The notes: generated by a model not told the origin, from the letters alone. Shown: positions 1 through 7,584, counted from the stretch's first letter. The stretch: 64,000 bases of DNA from Mucilaginibacter sp. (GCA_028287895.1 JAQBOV010000027.1:1-64000), one strand, 5' to 3'. A program made the numbers and translations.

Positions 1-445
1 CACTCAACATAACCAGTGCTTCTTCGTCTGCCCCTGCAGGTATATGATAAAGGCTGTTGTCGGCATAAGGTATTCTAACAAATTCTGCCTGAGTACCGTC
101 AATTGTATTACCTAATATCCATCCACCATCTTCACAATGCGAATACATGCCTTTTTTGCAATACTCGCATTTGCCGCAGGAGGTTACGCAGGAGATGATC
201 ACGTGGTCACCCTTTTTGAAATTACTCACCGAACTGCCTACCTCTTCAATAATGCCAACACCTTCGTGGCCTAATATCCGGCCATCAACAACTTCAGGAA
301 GGTCACCCTTCATAATGTGCAGGTCTGTTCCGCAGATGGTAGTTTTTAATATTTTGACAACGGCATCCGTTGTTTCCTTTAGTTCAGGTTTTGGTTTTTC
401 TTCCCATGATTTTTTCCCGGGGCCGTGGTACACTAATGCTTTCAT
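1..445 (-). CDS. Zinc-dependent alcohol dehydrogenase (partial, C-terminus off window)
   Basis: This is a medium-chain Zn-dependent alcohol dehydrogenase; about 148 N-terminal residues are visible and the rest lies beyond position 1. The GroES-like domain has the catalytic zinc ligands C38 (in TICGTDLH) and H60/E61 (in GHEGVG), and the structural zinc ligands C90, C93, C96 and C104. The family oxidises alcohols or reduces aldehydes with NAD(P)H. The ATG at 445 is chosen because MKALVYHGPG is the usual family start. A TACATTTG -7 box (471-478) and a TGA-N6-TCA palindrome (524-535) lie upstream, which suggests control by the CRP/FNR-type regulator encoded at 2789. A fermentative role under low oxygen is inferred from these neighbours. 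The substrate cannot be told from this fragment. Confidence 0.88.
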   Translation of the reverse strand, partial: MKALVYHGPGKKSWEEKPKPELKETTDAVVKILKTTICGTDLHIMKGDLPEVVDGRILGHEGVGIIEEVGSSVSNFKKGDHVIISCVTSCGKCEYCKKGMYSHCEDGGWILGNTIDGTQAEFVRIPYADNSLYHIPAGADEEALVMLS

Positions 446-470
446 GTTTGTATGTTTAATAAGTATAAAG

Positions 471-497
471 CAAATGTATCGCGGCTTGCTATGGCAA
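471..497 (-). promoter_or_regulatory. Predicted promoter of the alcohol dehydrogenase
   Basis: On the minus strand TACATTTG (478-471) matches the Bacteroidota -7 consensus TAnnTTTG. A TTG at 497-495 is a poor -33 element with only 16 nt of spacing, as expected for an activator-dependent promoter. The predicted start is near 467, giving a leader of about 21 nt. Confidence 0.5.
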
Positions 498-523
498 AAG
501 GTGATGAGGGTTATCCCGAAATA

Positions 524-535
524 TGATGTAAATCA
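524..535. promoter_or_regulatory. CRP/FNR-type operator upstream of the alcohol dehydrogenase
   Basis: TGATGTAAATCA reads TGAT-N4-ATCA, close to the FNR box TTGAT-N4-ATCAA. Its centre (529.5) is about 62.5 bp upstream of the predicted transcription start, the class I activation position. It is one of five TGA-N6-TCA sites in the first 5 kb. Confidence 0.5.
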
Positions 536-584
536 ATTATTTACGAATCTCGAAGGGATAGGCATAGCCTAACGGAAGGATAGC

Positions 585-1448
585 TTAAAATATCGTCAGC
601 GTTTCTTCTACACTATTACAAGGGTATATGAGCAGCGGCTTGCCGGGATGATCCGCCATTCTCCGGGTTATGCTTCCGCCGATGATCTGCTGCAGGAAAC
701 TGCGCCGGCGGTGCACGATGGCCAGCAAATCTATATCAATATACGAGCATAGTTTTTTAAGAGAGCCCGCCACATCGGTTCCCTTAATGTTACGGTAAAT
801 GATTTTAGTATAGTTGATCTTTGGCGAAGTTCGATTAAAAAACTGTTTGACAGTTGCTTTTTCTTCTCCAGTCACGTTTGTCACTAGGATTTCGGCGCCG
901 GACAGTACAGCTAATTCAGCTAAAGATTCCAGCACCGGGAAAGCCATATCGTTTAACAGCGTAGCAAATGCGATCTGCTTGAAAAGCTTGAACCTAAACT
1001 GGTAAGGAATAACCATCACCGGAAACGTCGCGTTATCAATGATATCCCAGGCATGATCCCGTCCAAAATAGCCGATGAACGTATCACTATTGTGCGCGCT
1101 GATCACCGCAAGCAGTACATCATGCTTCAATGTAATATCTTTGAGTATCAGCCCAACCATCCCTTCTTCGCTGCATTGTTCAATATCAGGCCTGAAATAT
1201 TTTCCGGATCCCTGTTTATCCAAAGTAGTTTTGAGGCGCGCCACCAATTCCCCCAGATCGTATACACTGTTTGCTTCGCAAGTTCGCAATGGCCCTGAAT
1301 TACGATCAGTGGTTTCTTCGCCCGCAGGAACTTCGTAAATGTTGCAGACCAGCAGCTTTGCTTCAACCTTTTGAGCCAACTCCAAAGCATAATGTGCCAC
1401 GTAGTCGGCGTTGATAGAGAAATCGGTCAGTACTAATATGGTTTTCAT
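585..1448 (-). CDS. Tandem universal stress protein (UspA family)
   Basis: This 287-residue protein has two UspA-like domains, about residues 1-148 and 150-280. The first opens with MKTILVLTDFS, the usual first strand of the fold; the second opens with KQIAFATLLND. The second domain keeps a short glycine/serine loop (IIGGSITRR) where ATP-binding Usp proteins have G-x2-G-x9-G(S/T), but the motif is incomplete in both halves, so ATP binding is uncertain. Tandem Usp proteins often belong to low-oxygen or stationary-phase regulons. The gene is divergent from the FixL-like kinase, and their shared 156-bp region has a TGA-N6-TCA site about 64 bp upstream of this ATG. Co-regulation with the oxygen-sensing pair is inferred. 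Confidence 0.85.
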   Translation of the reverse strand: MKTILVLTDFSINADYVAHYALELAQKVEAKLLVCNIYEVPAGEETTDRNSGPLRTCEANSVYDLGELVARLKTTLDKQGSGKYFRPDIEQCSEEGMVGLILKDITLKHDVLLAVISAHNSDTFIGYFGRDHAWDIIDNATFPVMVIPYQFRFKLFKQIAFATLLNDMAFPVLESLAELAVLSGAEILVTNVTGEEKATVKQFFNRTSPKINYTKIIYRNIKGTDVAGSLKKLCSYIDIDLLAIVHRRRSFLQQIIGGSITRRMADHPGKPLLIYPCNSVEETLTIF

Positions 1449-1506
1449 GTCGGTAAAATTCCCGTTAATTCAGATGGCTTTGAATGATGCTTGTCAGCAT
1501 TGATAA

Positions 1507-1518
1507 TGACAGGTATCA
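1507..1518. promoter_or_regulatory. CRP/FNR-type operator, Usp side of the divergent region
   Basis: TGACAGGTATCA is a TGA-N6-TCA palindrome centred about 64 bp upstream of the Usp ATG. I see no clear TAnnTTTG box for Usp, so the assignment rests on spacing symmetry with the kinase-side site. Confidence 0.4.
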
Positions 1519-1530
1519 TCCTTAATCACG

Positions 1531-1554
1531 AAAAAGTGACGACCATCACTTTTT
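1531..1554. promoter_or_regulatory. CRP/FNR-type operator upstream of the FixL-like kinase operon
   Basis: A perfect 9-bp inverted repeat (AAAAAGTGA, 6-bp spacer, TCACTTTTT) contains the core GTGA-N6-TCAC typical of CRP/FNR-family sites. Its centre at 1542.5 is 61.5 bp upstream of the start predicted from the CATCTTTG box at 1593-1600, exactly the class I position. Autoregulation by the receiver-CRP protein of the same operon is the simplest reading. Confidence 0.6.
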
Positions 1555-1592
1555 CACCTGAAATACATCACTAATTACCGCCAGGCAATGAC

Positions 1593-1600
1593 CATCTTTG
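1593..1600 (+). promoter_or_regulatory. Predicted -7 box of the FixL-like kinase operon
   Basis: CATCTTTG differs from TAnnTTTG at one base and no TTG -33 element precedes it, so the promoter probably needs an activator. It ends 4 nt before the ATG at 1605, so the mRNA would be nearly leaderless. Confidence 0.45.
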
Positions 1601-1604
1601 AACT

Positions 1605-2792
1605 ATGGAAAATGCGGCACTGCTAACTGCCATTATAAAAAATGCCATTGATGGTATTATTACCATTGATGAACGTGGCAACATCGAATCCATCAATCCG
1701 GCAGCCTGTAAGTTATTCGATTATATACCCGAAGAAGTCATCGGCAAAAATGTGTCTATACTGATGCCGCCGCCTGATAAAGAGCAGCATGATGCCTATT
1801 TACAGCGTTACCAGCAAACAGGGCACGCTCATATCATCGGGATTGGCCGTGATGTTGTGGGACTAAAAAAGGACGGCAGCCGGTTTCCTTTCCGCCTAGG
1901 TATCAGTGAAGTCCAGTTTTCGGGCCGTAAAATTTATGCCGGGTTTATTCATGATATCAGCCACCAAAGAGCGGCCGAAGAGCGGCTTAAAGAATATGCC
2001 GCGCACCTGGAAGAGCTGGTTGTGGAAAGAACACAAGACTTGAAATCTACGGTAGAAGCCCTGCAAATGGCTAAAGAGGAAGTGAGTTTTTCACTGGAAA
2101 AAGAAAGAGAACTCGGGCTATTAAAAAGTCGTTTTGTGTCTATCGCTTCGCACGAATTTCGCACGCCGCTAACCTCCGTGCAATTATCGGTATCACTGAT
2201 AGAACAATACGCTAAAACGCTTAACAGCCCTAACATTATCAAACATGTAGGCAAGATCAAAAGCGCCGTAGGTAACCTCACCTCCATATTAAACGATTTC
2301 CTTTCTTTAGAGAAACTGGAAGCGGGTAAACAGGAAGCTGCTTACCATGATTTTGATTTGGTGGTGTTTTCTGAGACGATCACCGAGGAAATGCAGGCAC
2401 TGGCCAAGCAGAACCAAAATATTATTTACCAGCATACGGGTACTAAAAGCGCGGTTAGGCTCGATCAAAATTTGCTCAAGAATTGTATTGTTAATTTGAT
2501 TAACAACGCGATCAAATATTCTGGTGAAAATTCCTTTATCGGCTTCACCACCGAGATCAGTGAGCGTGAATGCATTGTCACTGTGAGCGACAATGGCATC
2601 GGTATTCCTGATGCGGATCAGAAGCATTTGTTCGAAGCCTTTTTCCGCGCGCACAATACGGGTACTATTCCCGGAACCGGCCTTGGGTTAAATATTGTTG
2701 CCCGCTATACCCACCTGATGAACGGGAAAATTGATTTTAAGAGCGAGGTGAACCAGGGCACCTTATTTACCATAACCTTTCCCATGCCATGA
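1605..2792 (+). CDS. FixL-like haem-PAS sensor histidine kinase
   Basis: This 395-residue kinase has no membrane segment, so it is cytoplasmic. Residues 5-120 form a PAS domain aligning with rhizobial FixL. Every haem-pocket residue I can place is kept: H62 (FixL proximal His200), R68 (Arg206), H76 (His214), I77, I80, R82 (Arg220, which hydrogen-bonds bound oxygen), L98 and I100. A coiled coil (about 120-170) leads to a HisKA domain with phospho-acceptor H183 (ASHEFRTPLT). The ATPase domain follows, with an N box near residue 300, then DNGIGIP and GTGLGLNI. The stop overlaps the start of the next gene (ATGA), so kinase and regulator are translationally coupled. Haem-based oxygen sensing is inferred from the residues and is untested. 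Confidence 0.9.
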   Translation: MENAALLTAIIKNAIDGIITIDERGNIESINPAACKLFDYIPEEVIGKNVSILMPPPDKEQHDAYLQRYQQTGHAHIIGIGRDVVGLKKDGSRFPFRLGISEVQFSGRKIYAGFIHDISHQRAAEERLKEYAAHLEELVVERTQDLKSTVEALQMAKEEVSFSLEKERELGLLKSRFVSIASHEFRTPLTSVQLSVSLIEQYAKTLNSPNIIKHVGKIKSAVGNLTSILNDFLSLEKLEAGKQEAAYHDFDLVVFSETITEEMQALAKQNQNIIYQHTGTKSAVRLDQNLLKNCIVNLINNAIKYSGENSFIGFTTEISERECIVTVSDNGIGIPDADQKHLFEAFFRAHNTGTIPGTGLGLNIVARYTHLMNGKIDFKSEVNQGTLFTITFPMP

Positions 2793-3835
2793 ATAAAAAA
2801 GTACTGATCATTGAAGACAATGACGATATACGTGAAAATGTGATCGAGATACTCGAGCTCGCGGGCTATACCGTTGCTTCAGCCAGTAATGGCAAGGCGG
2901 GTGTGGAGCTGGCCTTTGCAGACACGCCAGACATTATACTGTGTGATATCATGATGCCTGAACTGGACGGTTACGGCGTGCTGTATATGTTATCCAAACG
3001 CCCGGAAACCATCGCGATACCTTTCATTTTTTTAACCGCTAAAGCTGAACATTTTGACCGCCGCAAAGGAATGGAAATGGGGGCAGATGATTACCTGACC
3101 AAGCCCTTTGACGATATGGAACTTCTGGCCGCGATAGAAAGCCGTTTAAAAAAGAAGGATGGTCAGCAGGCCTTTTACAGTAAGTCATTGGACAGGCTAA
3201 ATACACTGGTCGCTAAAAAGGATGGCCTTGCCGCCTTGAAAAAGATCATCGAGGAACGGAAAGCGAGAATATTCAAAAAAGACCAGGTGATCTATTACGA
3301 GGGTGATAGAGGCAATGGCTTATACCTGCTGATTAGCGGAAAAGTAAAATGCATTAAGCTGGCCGAAGATGGCAGGGAACTAATGACGGGCATTTACGCA
3401 GCAGATGATTATTTGGGCATCAACGCCATGCTGTCAAACGAAGCTTATGCGGACACAGCCACCGCTGTGGAGGATAGCTTATTATGCCTGATACCCAAGG
3501 AGCAGTTGGAAGAATTGCTCAACCTGTACCCCGAAGTCGCCAGGGAATTTATCAAACTTTTGGCAAACGATATCCGGGAAAAGGAGGAACAGTTATTGCA
3601 GATGGCTTACAACTCCGTTCGTAAAAAAATGGCCGAGGCCCTGTTGCGCCTGCAACGCCAGGCAGGAATGGATAGTTTCAAAATCCCACGCGAGGACCTG
3701 GCAGCCATGGCCGCTATGGCTACCGAAACTGTAAGCCGCACCTTATCGGATTTTAAAGCCGAAGGCCTGATAGAAAAGTCCGGCAGCAACATTACCATCA
3801 TCGACCTTGCCCGGCTCACCAAAATGAAAAATTGA
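2789..3835 (+). CDS. Receiver–CRP/FNR fusion response regulator
   Basis: This 348-residue protein fuses a receiver domain (1-122: acidic D11-D13, phospho-acceptor D53, T83, K105) to a cyclic-nucleotide-type beta-barrel (about 155-270) and a Crp-type winged helix (about 275-340). The barrel lacks the arginine that binds the cAMP phosphate, and there is no FNR-like N-terminal cysteine cluster, so the likely input is phosphorylation by the kinase at 1605. The recognition helix reads ETVSR. The E-x2-S-R pattern is that of FNR/FixK, which bind TTGAT-N4-ATCAA. It therefore combines FixJ and FixK functions in one chain. Five TGA-N6-TCA palindromes nearby are candidate targets. Confidence 0.9.
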   Translation: MNKKVLIIEDNDDIRENVIEILELAGYTVASASNGKAGVELAFADTPDIILCDIMMPELDGYGVLYMLSKRPETIAIPFIFLTAKAEHFDRRKGMEMGADDYLTKPFDDMELLAAIESRLKKKDGQQAFYSKSLDRLNTLVAKKDGLAALKKIIEERKARIFKKDQVIYYEGDRGNGLYLLISGKVKCIKLAEDGRELMTGIYAADDYLGINAMLSNEAYADTATAVEDSLLCLIPKEQLEELLNLYPEVAREFIKLLANDIREKEEQLLQMAYNSVRKKMAEALLRLQRQAGMDSFKIPREDLAAMAAMATETVSRTLSDFKAEGLIEKSGSNITIIDLARLTKMKN

Positions 3836-3854
3836 CGCAAATCATTTTTCTGTT

Positions 3855-3866
3855 TGACTGCGCTCA
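3855..3866. promoter_or_regulatory. CRP/FNR-type operator upstream of the LDH-like gene
   Basis: TGACTGCGCTCA is a TGA-N6-TCA site. A weak -7 box TACTATTG (3890-3897) follows, placing the operator centre near -40.5, the class II position. It is the least symmetric of the five sites. Confidence 0.35.
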
Positions 3867-3901
3867 TAGCTCCGGAGCTACGGTAACACTACTATTGCCG
3901 G

Positions 3902-4303
3902 ATGAAAGTAGTAGCTTATAGCGTGAAGCCTTATGAAAAGGAATCGCTGGCGAAGGCCAATCAAAAAAAACATGATATTACATTGATCTTTAATTCGCTG
4001 AGTTTGGAAACGGCAGTTTTCGCCGCCGGTAAGGAGGCAGTAATGGTATTTTCTACTGATGATGTCTCTGCTGAAGTGATCGGTAAACTGGCAGGACTGG
4101 GGATAAAGTACATTACGATCCGTTCGGCGTATAGTGATCATATTAATAAAGAAGCTGCAAGAAACTATGGGATTAAACTGGCGAATGCCCCGGACGAAAA
4201 GGATATAGCGGCCCAATCGATCAGGAATCTTGATCTTTGGGAGGCGGATAAATGTGTTGGTAAAGCCTGCATATGCGCAAATAGCTGCAGACTGAAGCAT
4301 TAA
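3902..4303 (+). CDS. Shortened D-lactate dehydrogenase-like protein with a C-terminal cysteine cluster
   Basis: This 133-residue protein matches only the ends of a D-2-hydroxyacid (D-lactate) dehydrogenase of about 330 residues. Residues 1-97 resemble the N-terminal substrate domain (MKVVAYS start; IRSAYSDHIN in place of the family RSAG-DHID). Residues 101-116 (DIAAQSIRNLDLWEAD) resemble the C-terminal helix. The whole NAD-binding Rossmann domain with GxGxxG is missing, so it cannot be a dehydrogenase alone. The tail has four cysteines (C118, C123, C125, C129; C-x4-C-x-C-x3-C) that could bind metal or act in redox sensing. The frame is open, so it is either an in-frame deletion remnant or a small protein with a new role. 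A TGA-N6-TCA site lies upstream. Confidence 0.65.
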   Translation: MKVVAYSVKPYEKESLAKANQKKHDITLIFNSLSLETAVFAAGKEAVMVFSTDDVSAEVIGKLAGLGIKYITIRSAYSDHINKEAARNYGIKLANAPDEKDIAAQSIRNLDLWEADKCVGKACICANSCRLKH

Positions 4304-4314
4304 TTCCAGCCAAT

Positions 4315-4349
4315 AAAAAAACCTCCGGATCAAATTCCGGAGGTTTTTT
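4315..4349. terminator. Bidirectional intrinsic terminator
   Basis: An 8-bp perfect stem (CCTCCGGA / TCCGGAGG, 4322-4329 and 4336-4343) with a 6-nt loop is flanked by A7 on one side and T6 on the other. It can end both the LDH-like gene (+) and the converging small membrane gene (-). Confidence 0.85.
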
Positions 4350-4362
4350 ATTACGCTATTTA

Positions 4363-4680
4363 TTAAAAAATATATAAGGCCAGCATCATTAAGTTGACCA
4401 ATACGCTAAAGATAAATAAACCCAGCACCACCCGGATATTGGAGCCGCCCATACCAACAATGATATTGGCTAGGTATAAGCCAAAGGTGATGGGCAGTAC
4501 AATGATAGAGGCGTTATAATAAAACATCAGTACTGCAGGTATCGGCAGAAAAAGTACGCCCTGGAAAATTAAGGAGAAAAAGAACCAGATGGTTTTGTTG
4601 TCAGCCTGGTGATCTGCTATTGCCAGCAGGTTGGCCAATGTATGGTTTTTGACGGTCAGTGTGTTAATTGTAGTCTCCAT
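4363..4680 (-). CDS. Small hypothetical membrane protein
   Basis: I do not recognise this family. The 105-residue product has a hydrophilic N-terminus (about 30 residues) and three hydrophobic segments (about 31-52, 55-75 and 83-104), which suggests an inner-membrane protein. The ATG at 4680 follows a CACATTTG -7-like box (4701-4708) and a perfect palindrome at 4729-4744 placed near -40, the class II position for a CRP/FNR activator. It probably belongs to the regulon of the receiver-CRP protein. No catalytic motif is visible. Confidence 0.65.
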   Translation of the reverse strand: METTINTLTVKNHTLANLLAIADHQADNKTIWFFFSLIFQGVLFLPIPAVLMFYYNASIIVLPITFGLYLANIIVGMGGSNIRVVLGLFIFSVLVNLMMLALYIF

Positions 4681-4728
4681 TTTTGATTTGTTTTATAAAC
4701 AAATGTGCTGTTAATGAGCTTACTACAA

Positions 4729-4744
4729 AATGACCAATGTCATT
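4729..4744. promoter_or_regulatory. CRP/FNR-type operator upstream of the small membrane gene
   Basis: AATGACCAATGTCATT is a perfect 6-bp inverted repeat around a 4-bp centre, with the core TGA-N6-TCA. Its centre lies about 39.5 bp upstream of the start predicted from the box at 4701-4708. Confidence 0.5.
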
Positions 4745-4755
4745 CAAAAAATGAT

Positions 4756-5235
4756 CTATAGCACTTTTTTAAAAGGATGGTGCAGCCTGTAATAGCCGGT
4801 CACCCTGATCCGGTAAACATCATACAGTAAAGTAAAAGCCAATAGGGACATGGGAATCAAGAAGGCATGCAAACTAAAATGCCGGAACAGGTAAGCGCCG
4901 GCCATTGCCCAGTACATAAAGAAAAAGATAATTGCCGACCGAAGTTTGATCCTGGTTTTTAGCGCTGCATGGTCCCTGGTGTTTTTTTGCAGGACCTGGC
5001 CCGTTTCGATACCCAGATCGGTAAAACTGCCTGTAAGGTGTGTGGTCCTGGCCACCGAGCCTACTACAATGGACACCAGCGAGTTCTGCAATCCCATGGC
5101 AAAAAGTAAACTGCCGGCAAAAATTTCTTTTGCAACCAGGCTATGATCATAGCGACAACCAAATGCTGCTACTCCAAGCAGGATAGACAGTTCGATCAAC
5201 ATTGGTAAAACGTACGGGAAGCGTTGGTTTGGCAA
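4756..5235 (-). pseudogene. N-terminally truncated DUF1275 (YoaK-like) membrane protein
   Basis: The 159-codon frame carries the signature of the C-terminal two thirds of DUF1275 proteins: GLQNSLVSIVVGSVARTTHL followed by TGSFTDLGIETGQ. Family members are about 220-240 residues and start with further membrane helices containing a VTGN-type motif; these are absent. The frame opens at a TTG (5235) directly after an in-frame TGA, and the only internal ATG is at 5202, inside a membrane segment. About 30 bp upstream lies the terminator of tRNA-His, so the 5' end was probably lost in a rearrangement next to the tRNA gene. Four hydrophobic segments remain. A functional short protein is possible but less likely. 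Confidence 0.7.
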
Positions 5236-5266
5236 TCACGAGTTAAACTACTGAAAATCAAAGCAT

Positions 5267-5294
5267 AAAAAAACCTCCCAAGAATGGGAGGTTT
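5267..5294 (-). terminator. Intrinsic terminator of tRNA-His
   Basis: A perfect 10-bp stem (AAACCTCCCA / TGGGAGGTTT, 5271-5280 and 5285-5294) with a 4-nt loop is followed on the minus strand by a T run. It sits 8 bp past the 3' end of the tRNA. Confidence 0.85.
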
Positions 5295-5301
5295 ACTGGG
5301 G

Positions 5302-5376
5302 GGTAAATGATGGGGCTCGAACCCACGACCCTCGGTACCACAAACCGATGCTCTAACCAACTGAGCTACATCTACC
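5302..5376 (-). tRNA. tRNA-His (anticodon GTG)
   Basis: The minus strand folds into a full cloverleaf. The acceptor is GTAGATG with CATTTAC, the D stem is GCTC/GAGC, the anticodon stem is TCGGT/ACCGA around the loop TTGTGGT (anticodon GTG), and the T arm has loop TTCGAGC. The extra 5' G at position -1, diagnostic for tRNA-His, is encoded (5376) and pairs with C73 (5302). CCA is not encoded. Confidence 0.95.
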
Positions 5377-5389
5377 GTATTGGGGAGTG

Positions 5390-5419
5390 CAAATGTAAAT
5401 ATTTACTCGCTAAAGTCAA
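5390..5419 (-). promoter_or_regulatory. Promoter of tRNA-His
   Basis: TTG (5419-5417), a 19-bp spacer and TACATTTG (5397-5390) form a near-ideal Bacteroidota -33/-7 promoter. The predicted start is about 10 nt before the tRNA. This promoter was used to calibrate the others in the window. Confidence 0.8.
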
Positions 5420-5480
5420 TGGATTTTTTAATATTACATTATACTTACTGTAAAATTTATCACAGCTGTATACTTTAGGG

Positions 5481-5488
5481 TAAATTTG
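5481..5488 (+). promoter_or_regulatory. -7 box of copA
   Basis: TAAATTTG ends 5 nt before the copA ATG (5494), so the predicted mRNA leader is about 2 nt. No good -33 TTG is present. Confidence 0.6.
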
Positions 5489-5493
5489 CAATT

Positions 5494-7584
5494 ATGGCAG
5501 AGCAATTAGTTGAATTAAGTGTTATGGGAATGCATTGCAATAACTGTGCGATCTCTGTTCACAGGCTTCTGGAGAAAAAAGGTTTTCATGATATCCTTGT
5601 AGATTTCGCATCTGAAGAGGTTAAATTTTCCGCGAATGATGAAACAAAGATCCAGGATGCGATTAAAGGGATTGAGGGCCTTGGCTATAAAGTAGCCGAA
5701 GATGCCGCGCTCCAGCATGAAAATTTTTATGAAAAAATAGAAAATAAACTAATCTTCTCCGTTTTTTTTACTATTCCGCTTTTATCTGCTATGGTATTGC
5801 CCTGGCATTTTTTACACTTGCCGGTTGTACAGCTTTTGTTATGCCTTCCTGTTTTTATCGTAGGTTGCCTGCATTTTGGCAAAAGCGCCTGGCACTCGCT
5901 GAAAGGTGGCGTACCCAATATGGATGTACTGATATTTATCGGTTCATCCTCGGCTTTTATTTATAGTTTGACAGGCACATTGCAAAACCTGGGTATGCGT
6001 TACCAGTTTTATGAAACTTGCGCTGTTATCATCACGTTGGTATTGTTGGGAAACCTGTTCGAAAAACGATCAGTAACCCAAACAACATCGGCAGTAAAGG
6101 ACCTGGTTAAGTTTCAACAGGTAAATGCTAATCGCGTTGTAAATGGTGAAGTTGAGGTGATAAGCGCCCGTGAAGTGAGGCCGGGAGATATCCTGTTGGT
6201 AAATAACGGCGATAAGATACCTGTTGACGGCGACGTATTATCAGGTGATGCATCCGTTAATGAATCTATGCTTACCGGCGAAAGTATGCCGATTGAAAAA
6301 GGGAAATACGACAAATTAATTGGCGGGACTATTGTAGAACATGGCAATATTACCATGATCGCTACTAAAGTAGGCAGCAACACGGTACTTTCACAAATCA
6401 TTGAGCTGATGAAAAAGGCGCAGGCTGCAAAACCGCCTGTACAAAAATTGGGTGACCGTGTAGCCGCCATATTTGTGCCCGCCGTCATATTGATCGCCAT
6501 AATCACCTTTATATTGACTTATTTTGTCGGGTATGCAGGTGTACAACACGCTTTGATGAATGCCATAGCGGTATTAGTGATCTCATGCCCCTGCGCTATG
6601 GGACTGGCAACCCCTACGGCCGTAATGGTAGGGCTTGGCAGGGCGGCAAAAAATGGGATATTGATTAAAGGGGGCGATACAATTGAGGCGGTAACACAAG
6701 CTAAATACATTGTTTTTGATAAAACCGGCACATTAACCACCGGGAAATTCCATATTAATAATATAAAAACTGAATCAGGTGCCGACATAGAAGTTATCCG
6801 CGGAGTAATTACTGCTATAGAGGAACGTTCTAACCACCCTATTGCACGCTCATTGGTGAGTGAATTAAAAAATCTTCCGCAGAAAAAGGTAATTCTGAAA
6901 TCAGCGGCAGAAGAAAAAGGCCTGGGCATGCGGGCAGAAGATGCAGAAGGCAACCACTACTTCCTGGGGCTTGGAAAAACCAATACTGAAAGTGATTTTA
7001 ATGTATCGCTTTACAAAAACCAGGCTTTACTGGCCCAGATAGAGATCGACGATGAAATAAAACCGCAGGCAGCATCTTTGATTATCAGTCTGAAGAAGAT
7101 GGGGATTACACCTGTATTATTAAGTGGTGATAAACAAAGCAGGTGTATTAAGGTAGCAAGGGCTATCGGCATTGATGATGTACACGCAGAAAAACTTCCC
7201 GGCGAAAAACTTACGGTTATAGATATTTATAAAAAGAAAGGTGAAACCCTAATGGTTGGAGATGGCATAAATGATGCCCCTGCCCTGACCAAAGCCGATG
7301 TAGGTATCTCTATGAACGATTCAAGCCAGGTAGCTATACAGTCCGCAAGAGTGATATTGCTGAATACCGACCTTTATTCACTTGCTAAATTCTTACAGAT
7401 CAGCAGGCATACATTGATTACTATTAAACAAAACCTGTTTTGGGCTTTTGCTTATAATATTGTGGCCATTCCGATAGCTGCTCTCGGCTTTTTAAATCCA
7501 ATGGTCGGCGCCTTGGCTATGGCATTTTCAGACGTGGTAGTGATTGGTAATTCATTGAGATTGAAGGTGAAGAAAATCTCTTAG
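5494..7584 (+). CDS. copA: Copper-translocating P1B-type ATPase
   Basis: This 696-residue heavy-metal ATPase probably exports Cu(I) from the cytoplasm. It has one N-terminal HMA domain with the metal site M13-H14-C15-N-N-C18, then paired membrane helices. An actuator domain (TGES) follows, then the transmembrane metal site C365-P-C367, the phosphorylation motif DKTGT (D409), the nucleotide-binding SNHP motif and the hinge GDGINDAP (from 589). The late helices keep a YN pair and M-x-x-S, the Cu(I)-selective pattern. It stands alone with no chaperone or CsoR-type regulator beside it. Copper rather than zinc specificity is inferred from CPC and the YN/M-x-x-S residues. Confidence 0.93.
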   Translation: MAEQLVELSVMGMHCNNCAISVHRLLEKKGFHDILVDFASEEVKFSANDETKIQDAIKGIEGLGYKVAEDAALQHENFYEKIENKLIFSVFFTIPLLSAMVLPWHFLHLPVVQLLLCLPVFIVGCLHFGKSAWHSLKGGVPNMDVLIFIGSSSAFIYSLTGTLQNLGMRYQFYETCAVIITLVLLGNLFEKRSVTQTTSAVKDLVKFQQVNANRVVNGEVEVISAREVRPGDILLVNNGDKIPVDGDVLSGDASVNESMLTGESMPIEKGKYDKLIGGTIVEHGNITMIATKVGSNTVLSQIIELMKKAQAAKPPVQKLGDRVAAIFVPAVILIAIITFILTYFVGYAGVQHALMNAIAVLVISCPCAMGLATPTAVMVGLGRAAKNGILIKGGDTIEAVTQAKYIVFDKTGTLTTGKFHINNIKTESGADIEVIRGVITAIEERSNHPIARSLVSELKNLPQKKVILKSAAEEKGLGMRAEDAEGNHYFLGLGKTNTESDFNVSLYKNQALLAQIEIDDEIKPQAASLIISLKKMGITPVLLSGDKQSRCIKVARAIGIDDVHAEKLPGEKLTVIDIYKKKGETLMVGDGINDAPALTKADVGISMNDSSQVAIQSARVILLNTDLYSLAKFLQISRHTLITIKQNLFWAFAYNIVAIPIAALGFLNPMVGALAMAFSDVVVIGNSLRLKVKKIS

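Noticed and set aside
5302..5376. tRNA-His as a current phage or element attachment site
   Set aside because: No integrase and no second copy of the tRNA 3' end was found in the window; only the truncated neighbour suggests an old event.
5395..5406. Perfect palindrome GTAAATATTTAC between tRNA-His and copA as an operator
   Set aside because: It lies within the tRNA-His promoter spacer and -7 box, whose AT-rich sequence alone explains it.
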